NCBI GenBank assembly: GCA_014284505.1
Contig: JAAFYY010000001.1
Span: 3,906,001-3,970,000, forward strand
DNA length: 64,000 nucleotides
From: Streptacidiphilus sp. 4-A2
GTDB lineage: Bacteria; Actinomycetota; Actinomycetes; Streptomycetales; Streptomycetaceae
Direction: 5' to 3'
The notes below the pieces were generated by a model. The model had not been told where the DNA came from. It worked only from the letters and a program-made list of their open reading frames with translations, and searched no databases. The position numbers and the translations under genes were made by a program. Below are positions 20,170-27,720 of the stretch, piece after piece. Every line of letters begins with the position of its first letter. Within the stretch, counting starts at the first letter, position 1.

Positions 20170-20984
20170 CACGGCTCCCGGTCGGCGGCCGCGCGCTCGG
20201 CGAAGACCGCCATCAGCCGCGCGGTCACGGCCCTGGCGCGCCCGGCAGTTTCGCGGTCGTCGACCTTGGAGACGGCCTGGATGTCGCGCAGCGAGCCGGT
20301 CAGGAACACCTCGTCGGCGTCCTGGAGCACGACAGCGGCAGGTCGGCCTCCTCGGCGTCGCTCCAGCGCAGGGTCAGCGCCCGGGTGATCCCGGCGAGAC
20401 AGCCGGAGGCGAGCGGCGGGGTGAGCACCCGGCCGTCGAGGACCGAAGACATTGGAGCCGGTGCCCTCGCACAGGCGCCCGGCGGTGTTGCCGAGGATCG
20501 CCTCGGCGGCGCCGTACTCCTGGGCCCGGGCCAGGGCGACCACGTTCTCGGCGTACGAGGTGGCCTTGATGCCGGCGATGGCGCTGTGGCTCGTTGCGGG
20601 TCCAGGGCACGGTGACCACCCGCCGCGTCGCCGGGCGGGTTCCACCGGGCTGACGGCGACCACCAGGGTCGGCCCGGCGGCGGCGCGCTCGGCGCCCAGC
20701 GGCCCGGCGCGCTGCTGCACGTGATCCGGAGCCGGCCGAGCGGCAGCGGCTCGGCCGCCAGTACCTCGGCGCAGGCCGCGCGGACCAGGCCGCGGTCCGG
20801 CAGCGGGCAGGCCCAGGGGCGGGCGCCGCGTTCCAGCCGGTCCAGATGGAGCTCCAGGGCGAAAGTACGCCGTCGACGACCTTGACCGTCTCGAAGACGC
20901 CGTCGCCACGGTGAAGCCGCGGTCCCGCACCGACACCGAGGCGTCCTCGGCGTCCCGCAGCCCGCCGTTGACCCAGATCCGCAC
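20169..20984 (-). CDS. Class-IV PLP aminotransferase, PabC-like aminodeoxychorismate lyase (several frameshifts)
   Basis: Fold-type IV PLP enzyme. Visible pieces: RIWVNGGLRDAEDASVSVRD, LHLDRLERGARPLGLPLPD, AGIKATSYAENVVALARAQE with the PLP lysine, EGTGSNVFVLDGRVLTPPL, and DADEVFLTGSLRDIQAVSKV. The GTG at 20984 has GAGGAGG upstream. Adjacency to a chorismate-binding PabB-like gene makes 4-amino-4-deoxychorismate lyase (folate/p-aminobenzoate) the likely role; a branched-chain aminotransferase is the alternative. Frame breaks near 20905, 20820, 20640, 20450 and 20330. Confidence 0.75.
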   Translation of the reverse strand: MRIWVNGGLRDAEDASVSVRDRGFTVATASSRRSRSSTAYFRPGAPSGPAGTRRPPLGLPAAGPRPGPRGLRRGTGGRAAAARPAPDHVQQRAGPLGAERAAAGPTLVVAVSPVEPARRRGGWSPCPGPATSHSAIAGIKATSYAENVVALARAQEYGAAEAILGNTAGRLCEGTGSNVFGPRRPGAHPAARLRLSRRDHPGADPALERRRGGRPAAVVLQDADEVFLTGSLRDIQAVSKVDDRETAGRARAVTARLMAVFAERAAADREP

Positions 20985-20994
20985 TGTTGCCTCC

Positions 20995-21956
20995 TCATCG
21001 TCCGGCCGCTGGCGTGACGCTACCGCAAGCAGCCGGGCGGCCTTCAGCTCCGTCTCCTGCCATTCGCGTTCCGGGTCGGAGCCCAGGTGATCCCGCCGGT
21101 GCCGAACCGACCACCGGGGCGGCCGGTTCGGCCCGGTCCAGCCAGAAGCTGCGGATGCCGACCGCGAGTTCGGCCTCGCCCCGGTCGGCGTCCACCCAGC
21201 CCACGGCGCCGCAGTAGGGGCCGCGCGGGGCGGTCTCCAGATCGTGGATCACCCGCAGTGCGCTGGACTTGGGCGCCCGGTGACCGAGCCGGGCGGGAAC
21301 ACCGCCGCCAGCAGCTCGGGCCAGCCCGTGCCGGGGCGCAGCCGGCCGGCGACCGTGGAGACCAGGTGCACCAGCCGGGTGGTGCTCCACCGCGCACAGC
21401 TCGGGACGGTGACGCTGCCGACCGCGCACACCCGGCTGAGGTCGTTGCGGACCAGGTCGACGATCATGACGTTCTCCCCGGTCCTTGTCCAGCAGATCGG
21501 CTCGGTGCGCCCGTGCCCTTGATCGGCCCGGAGCTGACCTGGTCGGCCCGGCGGCGCAGGAAGAGCTCGGGCGAGGCGCAGGCCACCTCCACCCGTGCCG
21601 GGCAGCCGGCCGTGGCCGACAGGGGCCGGGTTGCCGTGGCGAGCCGGGTGGCCAGGGCGTCCACGTCGCGCGGCCGGTCGGGCAGCGCCGCGGACAGCAC
21701 CCGGCAGAGGTTGGCCTGGTAGACCTCCGGTGGAGATCCGCTCGCGATGCGGCGGACCCCTCGGTGTAGCCGGCCCGGTCCAGCGAGCTGCTCCAGGCGG
21801 CGCGGTCCGGTCCGAGCCAGCCACCGGGTCGCGGCCGCGGGGGCGCGGAGCGGGCGAACCGGGCGCAGGTGATCCGGCCCTCGATTCGGCCACCACCGCC
21901 CAGCCGCCGCCGTCCGCGGCCGGGTCGTCGGTCACGTCGAAGGCCGTGGGCGACAC
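20995..21956 (-). CDS. Chorismate-binding protein, PabB-like aminodeoxychorismate synthase component I (several frameshifts)
   Basis: Chorismate-binding domain motifs in order: EVYQANLCRVLSAALPDRP, CASPELFLRRRADQVSSGPIKGT, NVMIVDLVRNDLSRVCAVGSV, VTGAPKSSALRVIHDLE, YCGAVGWVD and ELAVGIRSFWL. This converts chorismate plus ammonia to aminodeoxychorismate in folate or p-aminobenzoate synthesis. Its end is unclear: one frame stops at 20995, ten bases before the next GTG, while the frame that keeps the KAARLLAVAS segment reads straight into the aminotransferase. The start (GTG 21956) is also uncertain. At least five frame breaks. Confidence 0.75.
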
Positions 21957-22208
21957 GCCCGGGCGGGCATCGGCGCTTCCTGGAGATGCTGGCGCTGGTT
22001 CACGTCGGGTTCTTGTTTCGTGCGGGGGTTACCGGAGGAGCAGTGTTCGCGCCGCTGGGAGGCCCTGCGGCGGCGGTTCCGGGGTGTCCGCGACGCCCGC
22101 CGCAGGTCGCCGGGGATCGGAATTTGAGCTGGGCGGGAATCCGCTAAAGTTCAACACGCGCCAGGACGCGACCGCAAGGAAACGAGCGGAACGCCGAACG
22201 GAGATCAC

Positions 22209-22279
22209 GCGGATGTGGCTCAGTGGTAGAGCATCACCTTGCAAGGTGAGGGTCGCGGGTTCGAATCCCGTCATCCGCT
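22209..22279 (+). tRNA. tRNA-Gly (GCC expected) with a 6-base anticodon loop
   Basis: Acceptor GCGGATG/CATCCGC, D arm and T arm GGTTCGAATCC are normal and match tRNA-Gly. The anticodon stem TCACC/GGTGA encloses only TTGCAA; the expected loop is TTGCCAA with anticodon GCC. A C is missing at 22242. Read mechanically the triplet GCA would suggest Cys, but the body is not tRNA-Cys, which follows next. Confidence 0.85.
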
Positions 22280-22311
22280 CGGTACGAGGGTTGTAGGTTG
22301 ACCCTTGACTC

Positions 22312-22382
22312 GGTGGAGTGGCCGAGAGGCGAGGCAACGGCCTGCAAAGCCGTGTACACGGGTTCAAATCCCGTCTCCACCT
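22312..22382 (+). tRNA. tRNA-Cys(GCA)
   Basis: Acceptor GGTGGAG/CTCCACC, anticodon stem ACGGC/GCCGT around CTGCAAA (anticodon GCA), T arm GGTTCAAATCC, discriminator T. CCA is not encoded. A short hairpin (acagtt-gt-aactgt) follows. Confidence 0.95.
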
Positions 22383-22427
22383 CACAGTTGTAACTGTAGT
22401 TCCGGCAGCGTTCACCCGCTGCCGCCC

Positions 22428-22499
22428 GCGCGATTAGCTCAGCGGGAGAGCGCTTCCCTGACACGGAAGAGGTCACTGGTTCAATCCCAGTATCGCGCA
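22428..22499 (+). tRNA. tRNA-Val(GAC), copy 1
   Basis: Acceptor GCGCGAT/ATCGCGC, anticodon stem CTTCC/GGAAG around CTGACAC (anticodon GAC), discriminator A. First of three identical tandem genes. Confidence 0.96.
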
Positions 22500-22550
22500 C
22501 GTACCCCGCCCCGGCTGGGTGTTCCACCCGTAGCACCAGCAGTGCCGCCC

Positions 22551-22622
22551 GCGCGATTAGCTCAGCGGGAGAGCGCTTCCCTGACACGGAAGAGGTCACT
22601 GGTTCAATCCCAGTATCGCGCA
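22551..22622 (+). tRNA. tRNA-Val(GAC), copy 2
   Basis: Identical in all 72 bases to copy 1; separated from it by a 51-base spacer that is almost identical to the next spacer. Confidence 0.96.
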
Positions 22623-22672
22623 CGTACCCCGCCCCGGCTGGGTGTTCCACCCGTACACCAGCAGTACCGCCC

Positions 22673-22744
22673 GCGCGATTAGCTCAGCGGGAGAGCGCTT
22701 CCCTGACACGGAAGAGGTCACTGGTTCAATCCCAGTATCGCGCA
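22673..22744 (+). tRNA. tRNA-Val(GAC), copy 3
   Basis: Identical to copies 1 and 2. Here the discriminator A is followed by CCA, unlike the other two copies. A terminator follows 20 bases on. Confidence 0.96.
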
Positions 22745-22764
22745 CCAGCAGGACGCACAGCAGC

Positions 22765-22796
22765 AAGGCCGCCCCGGTTCCTCCGGTGGCGGCCTT
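22765..22796 (+). terminator. Terminator of the tRNA array
   Basis: aaggccgcc plus ccgg, a five-base loop, then ccgg, one bulged T and ggcggcctt; followed by CGTGTTTTCC. Confidence 0.85.
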
Positions 22797-22866
22797 CGTG
22801 TTTTCCGTGAGCTCTCCGCGTGCGCTTGGTGCCCGTGCGTGTCCGCGCCGGGCCGGTGTGCCTGCC

Positions 22867-23065
22867 TCAGCGCCCCATCAGGTGCACCACCGAGGTCGCC
22901 TGGACCGCGAACTGCGACAGCCGCCGCCGAAGGCGAAGGCAGCGCCGCGACCGGCAGCGCGATGGCGAGCGCCACCAGGGGGTTGCGGGAGCCCTCCAGC
23001 CGGCGCCGGGCCCGGCTCCTGCCTTCGATCCGTCCTTCCATCTGCATGGACATGCTCGTCCCCAA
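22867..23065 (-). CDS. Possible small membrane protein (one frameshift)
   Basis: MSMQMEGRIEGRSRARRRLE followed by a hydrophobic stretch NPLVALAIALPVAALPSAFGG and, after one frame break near 22925, LSQFAVQATSVVHLMGR and a stop at 22867. High third-position GC supports coding. The start could lie further upstream through the Lys-Asn repeat tract at 23083-23142, which opens in a neighbouring frame. No family recognised. Confidence 0.4.
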
Positions 23066-23082
23066 CTCTCTTTTTCTTCATG

Positions 23083-23142
23083 GCGCTTGTGTTCTTCGCG
23101 CCGGTGTTCTTCGCGTTGGTGTTCTTCGCGTCGGCGTTCTTC
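23083..23142. repeat. Four tandem 15-bp units
   Basis: gcgcttgtgttcttc, gcgccggtgttcttc, gcgttggtgttcttc, gcgtcggcgttcttc. On the minus strand they read as repeated AKNTG/AKNTN/AKNTS-like pentapeptides; on the plus strand as VFFAP/VFFAL-like hydrophobic ones. I cannot tell whether either is translated. Confidence 0.75.
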
Positions 23143-23419
23143 ACAGCACGCGCCGGACGGATCGGAAGCGGGTGGATCGGAACCGATCCGGGCAGCGGCG
23201 GGTGGGTTTCCCGGGGACGAGCTCCCCGCCCACCGCTGGTACCAACCTACGGTGGCTCCCCGCCCGAAGCGTCATGCGCGGGGACCGTCCCGACGGCATA
23301 CCCGGGTAGGACGGCGCTGGTCCGGGCGTACTACCGGAGGTGGAGCCGGACACCCCCGGCCCCGGGGCAGCTCAGGGTCGGCCTCCGGGTATCCCCTAGG
23401 ATCGAAGGGAAGGCAACCG

Positions 23420-23512
23420 ATGAATCTGACAATCCGACAGGCCGCTGAGGCGTTGCGAATCAGCGCCGCACGCGGCACAGTCCGTAAGCTGTCGCCTGGT
23501 AATCAGAGCTAG
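23420..23512 (+). CDS. 30-residue ORF resembling the start of a helix-turn-helix protein
   Basis: ATG at 23420 behind GGGAAGG, with a TAGGAT -10-like box at 23397-23402. The peptide begins MNLTIRQAAEALRISAA, much like the N-terminus of MerR/excisionase-type helix-turn-helix domains, then ends at 23512. It lies 40 bases before the kinase, so it could be a leader peptide, a truncated regulator, or a longer gene hidden by a missing base. Confidence 0.35.
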   Translation: MNLTIRQAAEALRISAARGTVRKLSPGNQS

Positions 23513-23552
23513 TCCCGGCACGGGGACCTGACGGCGGGACAGGAAATTGGCG

Positions 23553-25505
23553 ATGATGCGGCTCCGGCGGGAGGACCCGCGAGTCGTCGGCCCGTACCGC
23601 CTGCACCGGCGGCTGGGCATCGGCGGCATGGGCGTGGTCTACCTCGGATCGGACCGCAGGGGCCAGAAGGTCGCGCTGAAGCTGATCCGCACCGAGCTGG
23701 CCGAGGACCAGGAGTTCCGCACCCGCTTCGCCCGTGAGGTGGCGCGGCGCGCGGATCCGGGGCGGCTGCGTGGCCCGGCTGGTCGCCTCCGACATCGACG
23801 CCGAACGGCCCTGGCTGGCCACCTCCTATGTGCCCGGGCCCCTCGCTCTACAAGCGGGTCGGCGACGAGGGCCGCTGCCCTGGACCGAGGTCGCCGCGAT
23901 CGGCGCCGCGCTCGCCGACGGCCTGGTCCACGTGCACCAGGCGGGCGTGGTGCACCGGGACCTCAAGCCCTCCAACATCCTGCTGTCGCCCAAGGGCCCG
24001 CGGATCATCGACTTCGGGATCGCCTGGTCCACCGGGCGAGCACGCTCACCCATGTCGGCACCGCCGTCGGCTCCCCCGGCTTCCTGGCCCCCGAGCAGGT
24101 CAGGGGCATCGCGGTGACCGGGGCCACAGACGTGTTCGCGCTCGGCACCACGCTGGCGTACGCGGCCACCGGCGACTCGCCGTTCGGCTCCGGCAGCTCC
24201 GAGGTGATGCTGTACCGGGTGGTCCACGAGGAGCCGGACCTGGGCGACGTCCCCGGGGCGCTGGTCCCCGTGCTGCGGGCCTGCCTGGCCAAGGAGGCCG
24301 TGGACCGGCCGACCACCATCCAGCGGGACCGGCTGCGGGAGCTGACCGCCCGGGGCGCGGCCATCGGACGCAGCCAGCTGCCGCAGCCGCAGAGCAGGCA
24401 GAGCCAGCCGGCCCAGGCCGAGCACGGCCAGCCGTCGGCGCGCCCGGTGAGCCGTCCGCCGGCCCGGCGTCCGGTGATGCCGCCGACCGTCCGCGAACCG
24501 CTGCCGCCCGAGCTGACCCCGGACGCGACCCCGACCGTGGCGCACCACCCGGTCCAGGGCCTCGGCAAGCCGCACCAGGCGTACCCGCACAGCCCGGCCC
24601 GCACCCGGCCCACGCGCCCCAGGCCCACGCGCACGGCCCGGCCGCCGCCGGATCCGCCGACCGTCCGGCGCAGCCGCCGCGGCAGGCCGGCCGGGTGGCA
24701 GCGACCCCGGCCGCCGCCCGGCGCACCCCGCCGCCCGCACGCCCCGGCCGCACGCCGTCGCGACGACTGCTGCGCCAGCGCTTTGTCGTCTTCATCACGG
24801 TCACCCTGATCGTGGCCGTGGTCATCGCGGTGGCCCAGGGCTGCCAGGGCCGCAGCTCGCGCGGCGCGGGCCCGGACGCGAGCACCCCCCCGGCCAGGAC
24901 CTCGGTGGACGTCGCGGCGGCCACCGGGGCCGCCCAGGACGTGACCGCCCCGGCCGGTCCGGTCACCGCGCTGCCGCTGGCCGCGGCCGCCTCCGCACCG
25001 GCCGTGGACTGGGCCGACCGGCGCTACCCGGACCCCAGTGACGGGTCGATCATCCTGCTGCACGGCGGGCACTCCACCGACGGCGGCTCACCGGTCTCGC
25101 TGACCGCGGTGCTCCCGGCCGAGTACCGGGGTGCGCCCGCCGCGGTGGTGATCCTCACCCAGAGCGGCGGGGCGCCCGAGGACCTGGTGGAGCTGTTCGG
25201 ACTGGGCGGCGCAGAACCGGTTCTGCTGGCCGCTCACGCCTCCACCGGCACCCCCGGCGGGTCGGGGTCTGGCGGATCTCCGGGGCGCGGTGCTGCGCGA
25301 GGAGCACACCCGGCCCGCGGCGCCGCCGGCCAAACCACCGCCTACACCCCGCCAGCGACGGCGCCATGGCGAGAGCTGGCCCACCGGCAACGAGGCCGAC
25401 CAGCAGTCCGCCGCCCCGGCCGGCCGGTCCGCTCGGCGGCGCGCCGTCCACCCGGCCGGTCAGTCCGGCGCGGCCGGGCAGTCGACACCGAGCGCGATGG
25501 ACTAG
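23553..25505 (+). CDS. Eukaryotic-type Ser/Thr protein kinase with one membrane segment (four or more frameshifts)
   Basis: About 650 residues. The kinase domain opens at VGPYRLHRRLGIGGMGVVYLG (Gly loop), then VALKLIRTEL, HRDLKPSNILL (catalytic loop), IIDFGIAWST (DFG), GTAVGSPGFLAPEQVRG (activation segment) and DVFALGTTLAYAATGDSPF. A Pro/Arg-rich linker follows, one membrane span (FVVFITVTLIVAVVIAVAQ) and an extracytoplasmic domain of unknown type. ATG 23553 or 23556. Frames break near 23737, 23845, 24040, 24700 and 25275. The end at 25505 is preferred over 25516 because the final 70 codons look coding in that frame. Confidence 0.88.
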
Positions 25506-25512
25506 CCGGGCT

Positions 25513-26317
25513 CTAGGCCCGGGCCTGCCCCTGGGCCAGGGCGTAGAAGCTGACCGCCGCCGCGGCGGCGATGTTGAGCGAGTCCACGCCCTGGCATCGG
25601 GATCCGGGCCAGGCGTCGGCGGCCGCAGTGCCTCGGTGCTCAGGCCGTTGCCTCGGAGCCCAGCATCACGCGCAGCGCTCCAGCAGCTTCGGCTGCACCT
25701 CGGGCAGCGGCACCGCGTCCGGTGCGGGGTCAGCGCCAGCAGGGAGAACCCGGCGTCGCGCAGCGTCTCCAGGGCGCGGGCCACGGGTCGAGACGGCGTA
25801 GGGGACGGCGAAGACCGTCCCCATGGACACCTTGACGCCCGCCGGTAGAGCGGGTCCGCGCAGTCCGGGGAGAGCAGCACCGCGTCCATGCCCAGTGCGG
25901 CGGCGCTGCGGTAGAGCCGCGCCCAGGTTGGCGTGGTCGACGATGCCTTCGAGCACGCGATCCGGCGGGCGCCGGCCAGCAGCTCCTCCGCCTCCCGCAG
26001 CGGCCTGCGCTGCATCGACGCCAGCGCGCCGCGGTGCACGTGGTAGCCGGTGACCTGCTCGGCGAGCGCCGGCGCGACCGCGTACACCGGCGCCGGGACC
26101 TCGTCGATGACGTCCGCATCACATCGATCCACTTGGCGAGAGCAGCATCGAGCGCATCCGGTAGCGCCGGCCAGGGCGCGGCGGATCACCTTCTCGCCTC
26201 GGCGATGAACAGCCCCTCCTGCGGCTCGCGGCGGCGGCGCAGCTCCACGTCGGTCAGACCGACATAGTCGTGCAGACGCGGGTCGTTCGGGTCCTCGATG
26301 GTGATGAGTTCGGCCAC
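25513..26317 (-). CDS. SpoU/TrmH-family RNA 2'-O-methyltransferase (four or more frameshifts)
   Basis: SPOUT-fold methyltransferase, about 270 residues. Starts VAELITIEDPNDPRLHDYVG with GLFIAEARR... as in TrmH-type enzymes that recognise RNA through an N-terminal substrate domain, then VIRRALAG, PAPVYAVAPALAEQVTGYHVHRG, VLEGIVDHANLGA (motif I), AAALGMDAVLLSPDCADPLYRR (motif II) and MLGSEGNGLSTEALR, VRIPMA, SLNIAAAAA (motifs II/III, SAM knot). Frame breaks near 26195, 26130, 25955, 25925, 25845, 25680, 25650 and 25605. The target RNA is unknown. Convergent with the kinase, 7 bases apart. Confidence 0.83.
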
Positions 26318-26340
26318 GGGTCGATCCTGCCCGCTCGGCG

Positions 26341-27545
26341 TCAGCCTGCCAAGCCGACCACGTCGCCGACCACCACCACGGCGGGCGGCCGGACCTGCTC
26401 GGCGGCGACCACCCCGGCGACGGTGGCCAGGGTGGCATCCACCCGGCGCTGGTTGGCGGTGGTGCCCTCCTGGATCACCGCGACCGGGGTCTGCGGCGAA
26501 CGCCCGCCCGCGATCAGGGCGGCGGCGATGGCACCTATCCGCTCCACCGCCATCAGCAGCACCAGCGTGCCGCGCATCGCGGCGGCGGCCTCCCAGTTCA
26601 CCAGGGAGCGCGGGTCCTCGGGGGCGACATGGCCGGAGATCACGGTGAACTCGTGGGTCACTCCCCGGTGGGTGACCGGGATCCCGGCGGCGGCGGGGAC
26701 GCTGATGGAGCTGGAGATCCCGGGCACCACGGTGACCGGGATGCCCGCCTCGGTCAGCGCGATCAGCTCCTCCATGCCACGGCCGAAGACATACGGGTCC
26801 CCGCCTTGAGCCGGACCACGAACTCCCGGCCCTGGCGTGCTCGATCAGCGCCGCGTTGATGGCCTCCTGGGCCATGAACCGGCCGTAGGGGATCTTGGCG
26901 GCGTCGATGACCTCCACCTGGGCGCCAGCTCCTCCAGCAGTTCCCTGGGGCGAGCCGGTCGGCGATGACCACGTCGGCCTCGGCCAGCAGCCGGCGGCCG
27001 CGGACGGTGATCAGGTCGGGTCGCCGGGACCGCCGCCGACCAGGGCGACCCCCGGTCGGCCCCGGTGGTGCGCGGCCCCCAGGGTGCCGTCGCGGAGCCC
27101 GCTGACAAAGGCGTCGCGCAGTGCGGCGGAGCGGCGGGGTCGCCGGACAGCACGGCCACGGTGGCGCCGTCCTGGCGGCCGCTGGCCGGGGTCCAGGCGC
27201 TGGAGCCGGCGGCGTCGTCGGCACGGGAGCAGAAGGTGCGGCCGGCCTCGGCCTCGGCGGCCGCGGCGGCGTTGACCGCCGGATCGCCGGTGGCCACGAG
27301 GACGTACCAGCTGTCGGCCAGGTCGCCGGCCGGTAGCCGCGGGCGTGCCAGGTCAGCTCACCGGCGTCGGCCATGGCCTGCACCGCCGGGGGTGTGCGGG
27401 GAGATCAGGTGCACCTCGGCACCGGCGGCGAGCAGAGCCGGCAGCCGGCGCTGGGCGACCTGCCCGCCGAGAACGACCACACGTCGTCCGGCCAGCCGCA
27501 GCCCACCGGGTACGGGGGTATCGACGTGTCGTGGACGGCAGGCAT
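26341..27545 (-). CDS. Siroheme synthase / uroporphyrinogen-III C-methyltransferase, CysG/CobA-like (five or more frameshifts)
   Basis: Two-domain protein, about 405 residues. The N-terminal precorrin-2 dehydrogenase domain shows LRLAGRRVVVLGGQVAQRRLPALLAAGAEVHLISP and SWYVLVATGDPAVNAAAAAE. The C-terminal uroporphyrinogen methyltransferase shows RPDLITVRGRRLLAEADVVIADRL, VIDAAKIPYGRFMAQEAINAALIEHA, VVPGISSSISVPAAAGIPVTHRG and EFTVISGHVAPED; the last 145 residues are unbroken. It methylates uroporphyrinogen III at the branch to siroheme and B12, and so fits next to BluB-CobT and CobL. ATG 27545 follows GGAG. Confidence 0.88.
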
Positions 27546-27683
27546 GGCGGGCTCCGGGGTCTGTTCCTGACGGGCAGGACGGCACGGCAAGCGGAAGTGG
27601 GCGAGACGGACGGCACAGGCCGGACGGCGCCGCCTTCCGGACGGCGCCGCGCTCCGGGCAGCGGAGCCGCCCGGTGTACGGCA

Positions 27684-27710
27684 GGGGGCGCGGCGCCCGG
27701 CCGCGCCCCC
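27684..27710 (-). terminator. 10-bp hairpin after the BluB-CobT gene
   Basis: gggggcgcgg, a 7-base loop and ccgcgccccc, 11 bases past the stop codon. A second hairpin (cggcgccg arms, 27625-27649) follows before cysG. Confidence 0.65.
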
Positions 27711-27720
27711 GGGTCGGCTG

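Larger units (their letters stand above)
22428..22744 (+). repeat. Tandem array of 122-123-bp units, each a tRNA-Val plus spacer
   Basis: The units start at 22428, 22551 and 22673. The two spacers differ by one missing G (gtagcacc against gtacacc) and one G/A change, so the whole unit, not only the tRNA, was duplicated, and recently. Confidence 0.9.

Noticed and set aside
22642..23512. Overlapping plus-strand frames after the tRNA array
   Set aside because: They start inside tRNA genes and read through the terminator; composition is not gene-like. Only the small minus-strand frame and the HTH-like peptide were kept, with low confidence.
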